From positions 18,251-82,250 of the forward strand of contig VXQO01000156.1 in the NCBI GenBank assembly GCA_009838975.1: a DNA stretch of 64,000 nucleotides. The letters run 5' to 3'. Positions within the stretch are counted from its first letter, which is position 1; each line of letters starts with the position of its first letter. This stretch comes from Gemmatimonadota bacterium (GTDB lineage Bacteria > Gemmatimonadota > Gemmatimonadetes > Longimicrobiales > Gaopeijiaceae). The translations under genes were made by a program, and so were the position numbers. The notes beneath the pieces were generated by a model. The model saw only the letters and a program-made list of their open reading frames with translations. It ran no database searches and was not told the origin of the DNA. Positions 41,148 to 50,504 of this stretch are shown here, in pieces.

Positions 41148-43568
41148 CTACCCGCGGAAACGGTAGGAAAGTTTCATGAACACCCCTTCGGCCTCCGGGC
41201 GGATGTCGCGGAACCGGAAGGCCTGCATGTCTTCCATGCGCCGCGAATAGCCCACGAAGAACACGGTGCCCGGCGTCGGTTCGTAGCTGAGCAGCGTCTC
41301 GATCGAGAAGTCGTTCGACTCGGATCCCTGGAGCGCAGTGCACGACGTGCTCGAACAGTAGGAAACCGCACGGCCGTCCGTCGGGGTCATGAGCACGCCT
41401 CGCTCCTGGCTGCCGTACTCGACGATCGCCCTGAAGAAGAGTGCCCGGCTGAACTGGTACTGGCCCCGCACCCTCGGAATCGTGGCGCTCGAATAGAGCG
41501 ACCCGTCGCGCTGCCGGAACAGGCTGGTGTGAGTGACCCCCAACTCGGAGCTGAAGTTGGTGGTCAGGAACAGGTTGAGGCTCGCGTTGCCCGACCAGGA
41601 ATCGGCGATGTCGACCGGAGTGTCCGTGATGAAGTCAAAGAGCGGTGTCTCCGACCGCGTCACCCGTACGTTGCTTCGTACCTTGTCGAAGGGACTCACC
41701 CAGATGAACAGGGTGCCCGAGTTCAGCCCCTGGAAGAGGGACTGATCGGGGACGAAGGGCACCGAGCCGCCGTCCGGCGCACCCGCGAAAAGGCCCTCGT
41801 AGTCCTGTGGATTGAACTGGAAGTAGGAGCGGGAGTAGTTCCCCCAGATCGTGATGTTGTTGCGGAACGAGAGGCTCCCGCCAAGCCGCACTCGGCGTTC
41901 CTCGGCCCAGTTTCGCTGCCAGAACGCGTCGTGATCCCAGAATCCCTCCATTTCGAGGCTGGGGCCCCAGCGCTCGAGGAGGTCACCGGGGTTGCCGCGG
42001 AAGTTGTAGCTGATCGACGACCGGAGATTCGTTGTCCCGGTGCGGCGTATGAAGCCGCTTTGGGCCAGGAAGTCGTCCGTCACGTCCAGCATGCTGGCGT
42101 CGAACTGCAGGTTGCGTCCCGAGCGGGCGAACTGGGCAGAGACCAGGGAGCCGGTGGTCCTGTCGGAGGCGCCCTCGGCGGTGCGGCTGCCGGCCGCGAG
42201 AAGGGTCATCGTGTAGCGCTGCTGGAACTGGAACCGTCCGTCGATCCCGGCCACGCGGTTGAACCGGTCCACGTTGTAGGTGCGGTCGGTGTAGACCATG
42301 CCGACGTTGGAAGTGGTGCCGAGATCGCGCCGCAGCCGGAAGATGTTGACGACGGGATGGGCAGATTCCGACAGCCCGTCCGGGCTGGAGACATCGTCCA
42401 CGGCGCTCAGGAATCCGGCGTTGAAGCTGCCGATCTTCCCCTGGATCTTGGCGCCGCCGACCGGGTTGATGATGGACCGCGTATAGACGAGCTGCTGCGG
42501 CAGCCGGAAGATCTCGGTCCCTTCCAGGAAGAAGGGACGCTTCTCGCGCAGAAAGAGGGCAAAACGCTCGTTGACCCGGATCTGGCCCGCATCGGCTTCG
42601 ACCTGCGAGAAGTCCGGGTTGTATGTGCCGTCGAGGGTCAGATTCGAGGTAATCCCATAGGTCAGGTTCAACCCGAAGTCGCCGTCGATACCCCCGCGCT
42701 GCATCGCTCCGGCTTCCGCGTCGTAGACCCCCTGCTGCGAGAAGGTCTGCACGGGGTTGATTTCCAGAAAGAGACCGGCATCCAGACCCGCGAGTCCGGT
42801 CAGCCGCCCGAACTGCTCCATCCGGTTGGCCACGTTCGCGGTGACCGGCGCCCACGACTCCGAATAGCCGTTGCGCGCGATCCGCCGCTCGACCTGCAGC
42901 CCCCAGTCCTGGACATCGGCCTCCTTGAACTTGATGCTCTTCAAGGGGAGCTTGACCTCGACCGAATAGCCCCAGTCGTGCACCTGGCCCTGGGAGTCCC
43001 ACACGAAGTCGGGATTCCAGTCGATCGGCGGACCCATTCGACGCTCCCGCCGCCCACCGCCGCCCACGACCCACAAACCGTCCTGCTGAACGCCCAGCGG
43101 GTTGACCATGATCACATAGCCGCGGCGGCGATCATTGAAGGTATCGAGGATGAACCGGACGTAGTCGTCGGAGAACCCGTACGAATCGCGGTCGCCCAGC
43201 GTGGCCCGGACCCCGCCCTCGACGTCGTCGTAAGCCTTGACGCTGAAATAGATAGCGTCGTCGGTGAGGAGAACCCTCGCCTCGGTGCGCTGGGTGGCGG
43301 GCACGCCCTCGACGGGGTCGAACTGGGTGAATCCGGTCAGCACCGGCGCATTCGCCCAGGCCTCCTCGTCCACAACGCCGTCGATGCTGATTTCGGCACC
43401 GGCCAACCTGGGGCTGGGAACATCGAGTTGCCCCTCGGTGCCGTGGTACTCGACATCCACGGGGACCGTCTCTCCGTCGGCCGTGGACGCACCGCGATTC
43501 GCGTTCAGTTGCGCGTCCTGACCCGTTGCCCCAAGTGTGACGGTCATCGCCGCCAGGAGTGATACCAT
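41148..43568 (-). CDS. Outer-membrane DUF5916 protein with CBM9-like N-terminal domain
   Basis: The 806-residue protein begins with a signal sequence (VSLLAAMTVTLGATGQ). A CBM9-like beta-sandwich spans about residues 50-215 (ISIDGVVDEEAWANAPVLTGF, DDAIYFSVKAYDD, WGYSVEVKLPLKSIKF). The DUF5916 barrel follows, with NPDFSQVEADAGQIRVNERF and EKRPFFLEGTEIF near 330-355, and many alternating strands end in FMKLSYRFRG, a typical barrel-closing aromatic end. Such proteins are outer-membrane barrels that often accompany carbohydrate or peptide uptake. No TonB plug is seen. Confidence 0.85.
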   Translation of the reverse strand: MVSLLAAMTVTLGATGQDAQLNANRGASTADGETVPVDVEYHGTEGQLDVPSPRLAGAEISIDGVVDEEAWANAPVLTGFTQFDPVEGVPATQRTEARVLLTDDAIYFSVKAYDDVEGGVRATLGDRDSYGFSDDYVRFILDTFNDRRRGYVIMVNPLGVQQDGLWVVGGGGRRERRMGPPIDWNPDFVWDSQGQVHDWGYSVEVKLPLKSIKFKEADVQDWGLQVERRIARNGYSESWAPVTANVANRMEQFGRLTGLAGLDAGLFLEINPVQTFSQQGVYDAEAGAMQRGGIDGDFGLNLTYGITSNLTLDGTYNPDFSQVEADAGQIRVNERFALFLREKRPFFLEGTEIFRLPQQLVYTRSIINPVGGAKIQGKIGSFNAGFLSAVDDVSSPDGLSESAHPVVNIFRLRRDLGTTSNVGMVYTDRTYNVDRFNRVAGIDGRFQFQQRYTMTLLAAGSRTAEGASDRTTGSLVSAQFARSGRNLQFDASMLDVTDDFLAQSGFIRRTGTTNLRSSISYNFRGNPGDLLERWGPSLEMEGFWDHDAFWQRNWAEERRVRLGGSLSFRNNITIWGNYSRSYFQFNPQDYEGLFAGAPDGGSVPFVPDQSLFQGLNSGTLFIWVSPFDKVRSNVRVTRSETPLFDFITDTPVDIADSWSGNASLNLFLTTNFSSELGVTHTSLFRQRDGSLYSSATIPRVRGQYQFSRALFFRAIVEYGSQERGVLMTPTDGRAVSYCSSTSCTALQGSESNDFSIETLLSYEPTPGTVFFVGYSRRMEDMQAFRFRDIRPEAEGVFMKLSYRFRG

Positions 43569-43715
43569 TGAATCTATGTCTTTCGGTTTCGGTTTTATCT
43601 GAATTCAGGCTCCAGGGCATCGCCCCGGGACGTTCGCGTAGCCCCCGGGTCCGATCTGGGCCGAAATGAAGCCAGCCTTAATAGACACTTCGACCACGCG
43701 ATTCGTTGAGTGACC

Positions 43716-43928
43716 ATGGACGCCTTTACCGCCCGGCAGAAGCGGCACCTCCTGGATCAGGTTGCCGACGGCATCGCCTCTCCCCGCTGCCCCCGCTGTC
43801 GGGGACCCTGCGCCGTGATCCACACCGGACCGAGGGGCGATGTGGCCTACGTGCGTGACAGGGTACTGGTGCGCTGCTCACGGTGTCTGCGCAGCTGCGC
43901 GATCGAGGCCCGGGAGCTGGGCGGGTAG
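43716..43928 (+). CDS. Small zinc-ribbon protein
   Basis: The 70-residue protein has CPRCRGPC near residue 25 and CSRCLRSC near 53, giving two CXXC pairs separated by the strands AVIHTGPRGDVAYVRDRVLV, as in a zinc ribbon. The ATG is preferred over the GTG two codons upstream. It may bind nucleic acid or protein; the family is not recognised. It is followed by a barrel protein gene on the same strand. Confidence 0.65.
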   Translation: MDAFTARQKRHLLDQVADGIASPRCPRCRGPCAVIHTGPRGDVAYVRDRVLVRCSRCLRSCAIEARELGG

Positions 43929-44032
43929 CGTGGGTCGAACCGGCACCCGGCAAATCCTGTTGGCCGGGTTCGCCGCCGCGGGCTATCGTTGACACCCGTA
44001 CGCTTCGACCTCCGCCAAGAGGAAACCCGATC

Positions 44033-45010
44033 CTGGACCACCGATCCCGTCATGCAGCCGAAGCCCCGTGGCGGTCGCCGGTTGCGACGTTGCTCGGAAC
44101 CGTGGCCGCGGTCTGCGTGTTCACCGCACCCGTCGCAGCACAGGAAGGAAGCCGGGCGGGCCCCCTGGTGCTCGAGTTCCCGTCCAGCACGCGCGGCATG
44201 GCCCTCGGCGGCGCGTTCCCGGTCGGCAGCGACGGGAACCTCGCAATCTTCCACCATCCCGCGCTGATTGCGGGCGAGGGGTTTGGCGGCGCCCGGCAAC
44301 GGCTGGGGGGCAGCACGCATCTTGCCTTGAGCGGCAGCGGCAGCTGGATGGGTGGCACGCTCGCGGCGGGATTGTCGTTGTTGGAATACGGGACATCGGC
44401 CGACTCGCCGCTGGAGCTACCCCGCGAGGCGGCGGAACTGATCGCCGGGGGCAAGCGGTCGGCCTCCGAATACACGGCGGCAGTGGGATTCGCCAACGAG
44501 CTTTTCGGGATGGACGCAGGAGTCTCGGTCAAGGTCGTCGGCCAGCGGCTGGGTGGGCGGCACGGCAGCACGGTGGCGGTGGACATCGGGGTGGCGAGGG
44601 GCCTCGGGCCGATCACCGGCGCCGTGACTGTGCAGAATCTCGGCCGCGCGTTGAAGCTGGGGCGCTACGAAACGCCGCTGGCGCGACGCGTGGTCGTGGG
44701 CGCCGGAACCGGCGGTCGAAGACCGGTCGGGCCGTTCGACATCGGCGCGGCTGTCCAGGTGGCCCGTGACGGCCGCGGCGAAATCGTCCCGGGCGGCGGA
44801 TTCGAGATCGCGTGGTGGCCGATCCAGCGCCGCATCTTCATAGCGCGGATCGGCGCGGTGCGGCGGATGGGGGAGGACGGCGGCTCGCCGCTCACCTTCG
44901 GCGCGGGCTTCGAAGGCGATCGGATCCGGATCGACTACGCCTATGGCGGCGACTACACGCACCATGATCTCGGGGCGGATCGGCACAGCGTGGGGATCGC
45001 GATACGGTAG
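44033..45010 (+). CDS. Exported PorV/PorQ-like outer-membrane barrel protein
   Basis: The protein has about 325 residues. A signal peptide (VATLLGTVAAVCVFTAPVAAQ) precedes VLEFPSSTRGMALGGAFPV, the opening strand of PorV/UPF0164-type barrels. Then come repeated glycine-rich strands, NLGRALKLGRYETPLARRVVVG, and GAGFEGDRIRIDYAYGGDY near the C-terminus. No ATG precedes the signal at a sensible distance. A CTG behind AGAGGA at 44033 is my best start; a TTG at about 44090 or an upstream ATG at 43883 within the zinc-ribbon gene are alternatives. Relatives help export or anchor surface proteins. Confidence 0.7.
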   Translation: MDHRSRHAAEAPWRSPVATLLGTVAAVCVFTAPVAAQEGSRAGPLVLEFPSSTRGMALGGAFPVGSDGNLAIFHHPALIAGEGFGGARQRLGGSTHLALSGSGSWMGGTLAAGLSLLEYGTSADSPLELPREAAELIAGGKRSASEYTAAVGFANELFGMDAGVSVKVVGQRLGGRHGSTVAVDIGVARGLGPITGAVTVQNLGRALKLGRYETPLARRVVVGAGTGGRRPVGPFDIGAAVQVARDGRGEIVPGGGFEIAWWPIQRRIFIARIGAVRRMGEDGGSPLTFGAGFEGDRIRIDYAYGGDYTHHDLGADRHSVGIAIR

Positions 45011-45041
45011 ACAGCGATCCCGGGACGCGCCGGCGGCTAGC

Positions 45042-47282
45042 TCACCGCGGGTGCCACGCCCCCGTGTCGGGCAGTCCGCGGCTGAAATGGGCCTCAAGGC
45101 GGGGTTGTTCACTCGACCCGCTTGCCATGTCCGGGTCGGCGAATCCGGCCGATTCGCCGCGCAGGATTCCGCGAATCCGGCCGGTTGTGGCGTCACGCAG
45201 GATGGTCACCGGCCGATCGGTATCGCGAGTCAACAGTGCGGTCCCACCGGGTCCCGACAGCGATATGCCGGCAATCGAGCCGTCCCACTCCTCTTCCACC
45301 GGGAGCGTGAAGGCGAAGCTGCCGCTCCCGTCACCGTCGGCTTCCTCCAACATGTCGAAGCGGAGGGAAAACACCTCTTCGCCGCTCGCGCGGTGTCCCG
45401 CGATCGCATACGCTCCGCCCCGTCCCGGCAGCGCCGCAGGGGCGTGGACCAGGAAGGCAGGTTCCAGGTAGACGGTTCCCCGGCTGGATACACTGCCCCA
45501 CAGCAGGAGTGATTTGACGGGAGCGGAAACCGTTGCGGCCAGGTCAGTCTTCTCGTCTGCAAGCCGATGGCGTAGCGCGTTGGTGAAGTGGTAGTCGCTG
45601 ATCCAGTCGTATTGGCAATAGGACATCAGATCGCCGGCGTCCGGCGCAACGAGTCGGCCCCCGTAGCGGAAATCGTAGCCCCATGCGCCGATCGTGCCGC
45701 CGGAGTGCGGAAACGATGCGTCGACAAACCCCGCTCCGCATCCCGACGGATGTTGCAGGCTCATGTTGTGTCCCAACTCGTGGGCGATGACGAGTTCCGA
45801 CCGCTCCCTGAGATCGACTACCGAGAAGCTGGAGCGCCCGGATTGATAGGCCAATCCATGGTTGCCCACAACAGGTCCGGTCATTGTACCCAGATAGTAG
45901 CCCGCGGCACCTTCCATGACGCGAATCAGGTCCGTTTCCCGCAGCAGGCTCTCGGCATTGTGATTCGAGGTTACCACGGGGTCGTGCAACAACACCTCAA
46001 TGTCACCCACCGGCAGAAGGGTCCTCGTCTTGCCCAGAAGCGTGTGATTCAACGGGTTGTCCGACATCGCCCGGGTGATCCTCAGCACGGACGAGTCCGG
46101 CGCAGCCTCGAGAAGGAACGGGATCAGAGTGAGCTGGAAGGTAGGCATGGTGCGCACATCCAACGCGACTCGACCGCTCTCGGGAATCCGCCTTGTCACG
46201 AGCAGCCCGGGCTCAAGCGTACCTTCCGGGTCGACCTCGATCACCATTTCCAGTCCCGGCTGAACGAGCGATCCGTCGATTTCGGTGTTTGCGGAACTCG
46301 TCAGCGACTCCTCGGAAACGGCAGCGGCTGTCGGAATCGGAGCGTCGCTACCCGGTATCTCAACGACGTGGGTTGCACCGCCCGGAAGATGGAAGCTTGC
46401 CCGAACGGGTGGAATGCTCGCGTCAGTGGCGCGGCTGGCAATGGGGAACACCCGTAGCACCGCGCGGTCTCCGGCCACCAGCGGGACGGGGAACGCGCGT
46501 GATTGCACCGCCTGAGAGAGATGCGCCAGTACGGTCTCCGGACTGCAGCGAGGAATCCGCACTCTGTTTAGCCCGTCCAGCCATGACAGCAGGCGGGGTT
46601 CGGGGGGCAAGCACAACCCGGTGCCGTTCACCAGAAACACCTGCAGCGCCTGCAGTTCCGCAATGCTGGACGGAAGCTCTCCGGAAAGACCCCCGTTCTC
46701 ATTCAAGACGAGTTCTCTCAGAAACGACAATTGACCGAGTTCGGGAGGGATCTCGCCGCTCAAGTCGTTGTCCTGCAGCCGCAGCTCGATCACGCGGTCG
46801 TAAACGTTTCCGACAACTCCGTGCCAGGTCGCCATCGGTTCGTCGGAAAGCCAGTTGGTCTTCGAGCGCCAGCCGGGTCCGTCGGTGGCGTCGTAGAGTG
46901 CCGTCAGAGCCACCCGATCCGGATTCACGACCGCAATCGTCGAGCTTCCCGACGCGCCCCGGGCCGTTGCCGTAATCGTGGCGGTGCCCTCCGCTTCGCC
47001 AAGAATCTGCACGGTGTCGGAACGCAGGTGGAAGGAAGGTGGCAACAAGATCCGAACCACGTTCGGGTCGCTCGAAGTCCACTCGAAGTCGACTCCGTCC
47101 ACTCTGTCGCCGTCCGGGCCGGTTGCGGCTGCAGAGAGCCCATCGACATCGGAGGGGGCGATGGTGTCGGAAGTGGGGGAAACCGTGATCGAAAGCAGAA
47201 ACGGCACTACCCACACACCGAAGCTCTGCCGGGCCGACGACCCGCCGGGATCGCGCGCGGTAACGGTGACGTTTACCGCCAT
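45042..47282 (-). CDS. 3' part of an interrupted secreted zinc-metalloprotease gene
   Basis: This 746-residue frame is the C-terminal portion of a gene whose 5' part lies beyond the island at 53821-54140. It starts within an Ig-like segment (VTVTARDPGGSSARQSFGV), followed by a bacterial Ig (Big_2-like) domain (VDFEWTSSDPNVV), a leucine-rich-repeat block (ELRLQDNDLSGEIPPELGQL), and the zinc motif HELGHNMSLQH near residue 501. That is a metzincin-like HEXXHXXSXXH, and DLMSYCQYDWISDYHF follows. The first codons including the ATG come from the island end, so this fragment lacks a signal peptide and is unlikely to be exported. Substrate unknown. Confidence 0.85.
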   Translation of the reverse strand: MAVNVTVTARDPGGSSARQSFGVWVVPFLLSITVSPTSDTIAPSDVDGLSAAATGPDGDRVDGVDFEWTSSDPNVVRILLPPSFHLRSDTVQILGEAEGTATITATARGASGSSTIAVVNPDRVALTALYDATDGPGWRSKTNWLSDEPMATWHGVVGNVYDRVIELRLQDNDLSGEIPPELGQLSFLRELVLNENGGLSGELPSSIAELQALQVFLVNGTGLCLPPEPRLLSWLDGLNRVRIPRCSPETVLAHLSQAVQSRAFPVPLVAGDRAVLRVFPIASRATDASIPPVRASFHLPGGATHVVEIPGSDAPIPTAAAVSEESLTSSANTEIDGSLVQPGLEMVIEVDPEGTLEPGLLVTRRIPESGRVALDVRTMPTFQLTLIPFLLEAAPDSSVLRITRAMSDNPLNHTLLGKTRTLLPVGDIEVLLHDPVVTSNHNAESLLRETDLIRVMEGAAGYYLGTMTGPVVGNHGLAYQSGRSSFSVVDLRERSELVIAHELGHNMSLQHPSGCGAGFVDASFPHSGGTIGAWGYDFRYGGRLVAPDAGDLMSYCQYDWISDYHFTNALRHRLADEKTDLAATVSAPVKSLLLWGSVSSRGTVYLEPAFLVHAPAALPGRGGAYAIAGHRASGEEVFSLRFDMLEEADGDGSGSFAFTLPVEEEWDGSIAGISLSGPGGTALLTRDTDRPVTILRDATTGRIRGILRGESAGFADPDMASGSSEQPRLEAHFSRGLPDTGAWHPR
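47263..47274. repeat. Left attachment repeat (12-bp core ACGGTGACGTTT)
   Basis: The sequence is identical to 53821-53832 and marks the left junction of the integrated element. It encodes Asn-Val-Thr-Val (minus strand) of the split metalloprotease. Surrounding bases form GGTAAC...GTTTACC symmetry (47259-47277), a candidate integrase core site. Confidence 0.8.
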
Positions 47283-47387
47283 TTGAGATCCAACAACGTC
47301 CCAAGATGTTCGTGAAGGTTCATATAGTCCAGTAATGACAACGTGTTACGGGACTCCACCACCGATACCGTCAGCCAACGCCGTCCC

Positions 47388-47422
47388 TTGCGATCCGGCT
47401 CCATCCCCCATATTATGGGGGG
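47388..47422 (+). promoter_or_regulatory. Probable leaderless promoter and operator of the island integrase
   Basis: TTGCGA (47388-47393), a 17-bp spacer and TATTAT (47411-47416) place the transcription start at about 47423, the A of the integrase ATG. A perfect palindrome CCCCCATA-T-TATGGGGG (47405-47421) covers the -10 box and the bases just before the ATG, so a bound dimer would block transcription. Confidence 0.6.
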
Positions 47423-48643
47423 ATGAGTACTGGAACGAACACCACCCGGAAACGGCGGAAGACCAAGCCCAAGGGCCGTCATCCCCACAAGGCCTTGTCG
47501 GCCGCCTTCATCCGCTCCGCTCCGCCCGGCAGACACGCCGACGGCAACGGGCTGTACCTGTACGTCCAACCCAGCGGAGCCCGCAGCTGGATCCAACGGC
47601 TCGTGATCCGTGGACGGCGGCGGGAGCTCGGGCTCGGCAGCGTCGCCCTTGTCTCGCTGGCCGAGGCGCGGGAGAAGGCGCGGGCCAACCGCAAGCTCGC
47701 CCGCGAGGGCGGGGACCCGCTCGCGGAGAAGCGGCGGGCGCAGGGCGTCCCCACGTTCGCCGAGGCCGCCGTGAAGGTCGTCGAGCAGCAGAAGGCCGGT
47801 TGGCGCAATCCGAAGTACCCGAGGGCTTGGCTGAGCAGTCTGGATCGCTTCGCGTTCGGACGAATCGGCAAGATGCCGGTCACCGAGGTCACGGGGGCGG
47901 ACATCTACGAGGTCCTCGCACCGATCTGGCACGTCAAGCCACCCACGGCCCGGACGTTGCGCCGCCGCATGCGCGCCGTCCTGGAATGGGCCGTGGCGAT
48001 GGAACTGCGGCCCGACAACCCCTGCGACCGCATCGGGCGGGTGCTCGGTCCTCAGAACGACGTGGTGAAGCACATGAAGGCGCTACCGCACCGCGAGGTC
48101 GCGACGGCCCTTGAGGCGGTCCGGGCGTCCGACTCGCTGCCCGCCGTCAAGCTGGCCTTCGAGTTTCTGGTCCTGACGGCGGCTCGGTGGGGCGAGGTGC
48201 GGTGGGCCGTGTGGCCGGAGATGGACCACGGGGAGGGCGTGTGGACGATCCCGGCGAAGCGCATGAAGGCCGGACGCGAGCACCGGGTTCCGCTGTGCGG
48301 GCGGGCGTTGGAGATCCTCGACGAGGCGCGGAGGCTGGACGGAGAGGGTTCCATCGTCTTCGCGAGAGGGCGCGGACGGGAGCTTGCCGAGAAGCAGGTT
48401 CGCCAGATGCTCGAAAGGCTGGGAATCGCGGCGGTGCCGCACGGCTTCCGGTCCTCGTTTCGGGACTGGGCCGCCGAGGAGACCGACCATCCCCGGGAGG
48501 TGGTCGAGGCGGCGCTCGCGCACATCGTCAAGAACAAGGTGGAAGCGGCCTACATGCGATCCGACCTGTTCGAGCGTCGCCGTCGGCTCATGGATGAGTG
48601 GGCAGAGCATGTCTCGCGCCGGAGAGCGGGCTCCGGGGTCTGA
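47423..48643 (+). CDS. P4-type tyrosine integrase of the island (DUF4102 N-terminus)
   Basis: The 406-residue protein has the arm-binding DUF4102 domain (ADGNGLYLYVQPSGARSWIQ near residue 40, LGLGSVALVSLAEAREKA), a core-binding helical domain (FAEAAVKVVEQQKAGW), and the catalytic domain. That shows TAARWGEVRWA with the first Arg near residue 254, VPHGFRSSFRDWA with the HxxR box near 338, and HIVKNKVEAAYMRSDLFERRR with the nucleophile Tyr near 377. It should catalyse integration and excision at the 12-bp core. Its position at one island end, reading inward, is standard. No excisionase was recognised. Confidence 0.9.
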   Translation: MSTGTNTTRKRRKTKPKGRHPHKALSAAFIRSAPPGRHADGNGLYLYVQPSGARSWIQRLVIRGRRRELGLGSVALVSLAEAREKARANRKLAREGGDPLAEKRRAQGVPTFAEAAVKVVEQQKAGWRNPKYPRAWLSSLDRFAFGRIGKMPVTEVTGADIYEVLAPIWHVKPPTARTLRRRMRAVLEWAVAMELRPDNPCDRIGRVLGPQNDVVKHMKALPHREVATALEAVRASDSLPAVKLAFEFLVLTAARWGEVRWAVWPEMDHGEGVWTIPAKRMKAGREHRVPLCGRALEILDEARRLDGEGSIVFARGRGRELAEKQVRQMLERLGIAAVPHGFRSSFRDWAAEETDHPREVVEAALAHIVKNKVEAAYMRSDLFERRRRLMDEWAEHVSRRRAGSGV

Positions 48644-48948
48644 TTGGACGTGCCGCGGTCCAGGAACGCGGGTTCAGGCCCGTTTTCGGCCGTAGCGGGG
48701 GGTTTTCGGGGAACCTACGGGCCACAGGATGGCCCAGGAGCGACGATCTCAGGTCTCCGAGGGGTACGGGCAGGCCGGAAACCGGGCGGTCGACAGAGCG
48801 TGGCGCAGCCCGAGGAGTGATGAGTCGGGCCGGTCGCCCTCGCCGTCCTTGAGGATGGCGACGACGAGGCCGGGGAGCTTGTCCGCGACTGCTCGATGGG
48901 CGTTGTTCCGGGCGGCGCCCGGAGGGGCATTTCGGCGGCGGCGCCGGG

Positions 48949-48980
48949 CTGGCTAAGCCACTGTTAGGTGGCTCAGCCAG
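48949..48980. terminator. Long hairpin downstream of the integrase
   Basis: Thirteen-base arms with one mismatch enclose a 6-base loop, and TTTACCC follows. It lies between the convergent integrase and propeller genes and may terminate both. It could also be a recombination-site structure, because it shares GCTGGCT/CTCAGC blocks with 50553-50590. Confidence 0.45.
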
Positions 48981-49012
48981 TTTACCCTCCGTATTACACG
49001 GCGGGACTGGCG

Positions 49013-49027
49013 GGGGGCTCTGCCCCC
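49013..49027. repeat. G/C hairpin, copy 2
   Basis: GGGGGC-TCT-GCCCCC with flanks ACTGGC and TCGACCCCGG. It lies just downstream of the island propeller gene. A related unit in the opposite orientation is upstream of that gene near 50505-50524, so the propeller gene is bracketed by inverted copies. Confidence 0.5.
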
Positions 49028-49076
49028 TCGACCCCGGAACCTCCCGCGCCGAAGGGCGCGAAGAGCAGGAACTGCG

Positions 49077-50312
49077 TCAATCCTTCCACGGAACTGGATG
49101 ATTCTGTTGCCGCGCCGACCGCCGCAGCCGCTTCACCACCACCGTCTCGACGTCCATTTCGTCCCGTTCGATGAACGCAGCCAAGCCGTCCGGACCGAAG
49201 GCGTCCGGCATCGCGGTCGCACCCGCCGGATAGGTTCCCATGTAACGCCCGTCGGGGGTCAGAACATCGATGGGGCCAGCGTCGCCGCCGGGCTCCTCCG
49301 CGCGCCGCTGCACCCAGATCTCCCCGTCCCAAGTCGCGGTCAACGCCTCGATGACCGAAAGCTCAGGGTAGAAGGGGACACCGACTCGTCCCAAGCTCCG
49401 CCATCCCGCCCGCTCGGCTCGAACCAGATCCGCGGCCTGCTGCTCGTGCCAAGCCCTCTGTATCGCCGGAGTCACCGGCTGGGGGCTGATGGGCCGGGTG
49501 ATGACGCGCTCTACGCTCGCGCCGCCATCCGGTGACGCGAGCTTGAGCCTGTAGGTGGACGAATCGCTGAATACGATGGAGCCATCCGGCAGCACGCCGT
49601 AGAGAAGCTCGGGCTCGAAGATGGCGGGTATGGATACCGAACCGAATCCCATGCTCCTTGCCTCGTCCAGAGCCGAAGATGCCGGCAACCAGCCCTCGGC
49701 TACGGTTTCCGCGTGTGCGACATCGCCCGCGAGGGACAGTCTTGAGATCGGGCGCGAGGTCCACCTCCGCATGCTTGACGCGGAAGCCTCGGTCAGCAGA
49801 TACCCACCGCGAGGGTCATTCTGGGTGTTCGAGTTCATCTGCATGTCGTCAGGCATGCGCACGCTACGGACGAAGCTGCCCGACGGGTCGAAGATCTGAT
49901 AAGCCCTGCTCCGGGTGTTACCCACAACCGTCGTACCGTCTCGCATGACGACGTAGGCATTGGGCCAGTTGAACTCGCCCGGCCCTTCGCCCATCCGACC
50001 GAACTCCCGCTGGAATCCTCCTGCCGCGTCGAAGACGAGGACGCGCAGGCTCGTCGGGAGTGCAAGCTGATCCGGCAAGCCCGCCATCAGGATTCCGTCG
50101 AAGACATAAAGGTTGCCGCCCTCGTCGAACGCGAGCTTGACGATGGTCGTGAACTGCTCCCAAGGCTCACCAATGGCCGCCCCGACCCGGAAGATTTCCT
50201 CGAAGTCGGCTTCCAAGTAGCTGTCTTCGACCGGAAGCTGGATCACCTCCTGGCCGCCGAGCGGCACGGCCAAGCCCGCAATCGTGGCCAACGCGACCGT
50301 TGTTCGTCTCAT
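49077..50312 (-). CDS. Six-bladed beta-propeller secreted protein (island cargo)
   Basis: The 411-residue protein has a signal peptide ([18 protein letters not shown]) with no lipobox cysteine. Blade strands include [14 protein letters not shown] near residue 60 and [12 protein letters not shown] near 103. [19 protein letters not shown] is near 240, and [20 protein letters not shown] is near the C-terminus. The N-terminal third resembles the partial propeller at 1-541 and the C-terminal motif matches the chromosomal lipoprotein at 29722. The function is unknown, probably binding in the periplasm or on the surface. It is flanked by inverted G/C hairpins. Confidence 0.8.
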   Translation of the reverse strand: MRRTTVALATIAGLAVPLGGQEVIQLPVEDSYLEADFEEIFRVGAAIGEPWEQFTTIVKLAFDEGGNLYVFDGILMAGLPDQLALPTSLRVLVFDAAGGFQREFGRMGEGPGEFNWPNAYVVMRDGTTVVGNTRSRAYQIFDPSGSFVRSVRMPDDMQMNSNTQNDPRGGYLLTEASASSMRRWTSRPISRLSLAGDVAHAETVAEGWLPASSALDEARSMGFGSVSIPAIFEPELLYGVLPDGSIVFSDSSTYRLKLASPDGGASVERVITRPISPQPVTPAIQRAWHEQQAADLVRAERAGWRSLGRVGVPFYPELSVIEALTATWDGEIWVQRRAEEPGGDAGPIDVLTPDGRYMGTYPAGATAMPDAFGPDGLAAFIERDEMDVETVVVKRLRRSARQQNHPVPWKD

Positions 50313-50504
50313 GGTGAGCTTCAGCAGTTTGGAGGGGGGCAGTCCCGAAGGACGGTCACCTCCCGAAACCTATGGCGTGCACCTGCTCCACGTCACCGAT
50401 CTCGCCAGCAGGTGGCTGCGGAACGAGGCGTGCGGGGGCGGAATGCCGTTGGTGCAGCCGATGGCCGGGCGTCGCTTCGGCGGCGGATCGGTGCCCCGGG
50501 GTCT

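Larger units (their letters stand above)
48644..49076. other. Non-coding stretch with hairpins inside the island
   Basis: No frame here has a convincing start or domain. The stretch holds a long hairpin CTGGCTAAGCCAC-TGTTAG-GTGGCTCAGCCAG (48949-48980, one mismatch) followed by TTTACCC, and a G/C hairpin at 49013-49027. A minus-strand frame with ADKLPGLVVAILKDGEGD looks faintly protein-like but has no start, so it may be a gene remnant. Confidence 0.5.

Noticed and set aside
48715..48930. Minus-strand frame with a protein-like stretch in the island
   Set aside because: The protein-like reading (ADKLPGLVVAILKDGEGD) has no start codon or ribosome site, and the annotatable frame is different and low-complexity.
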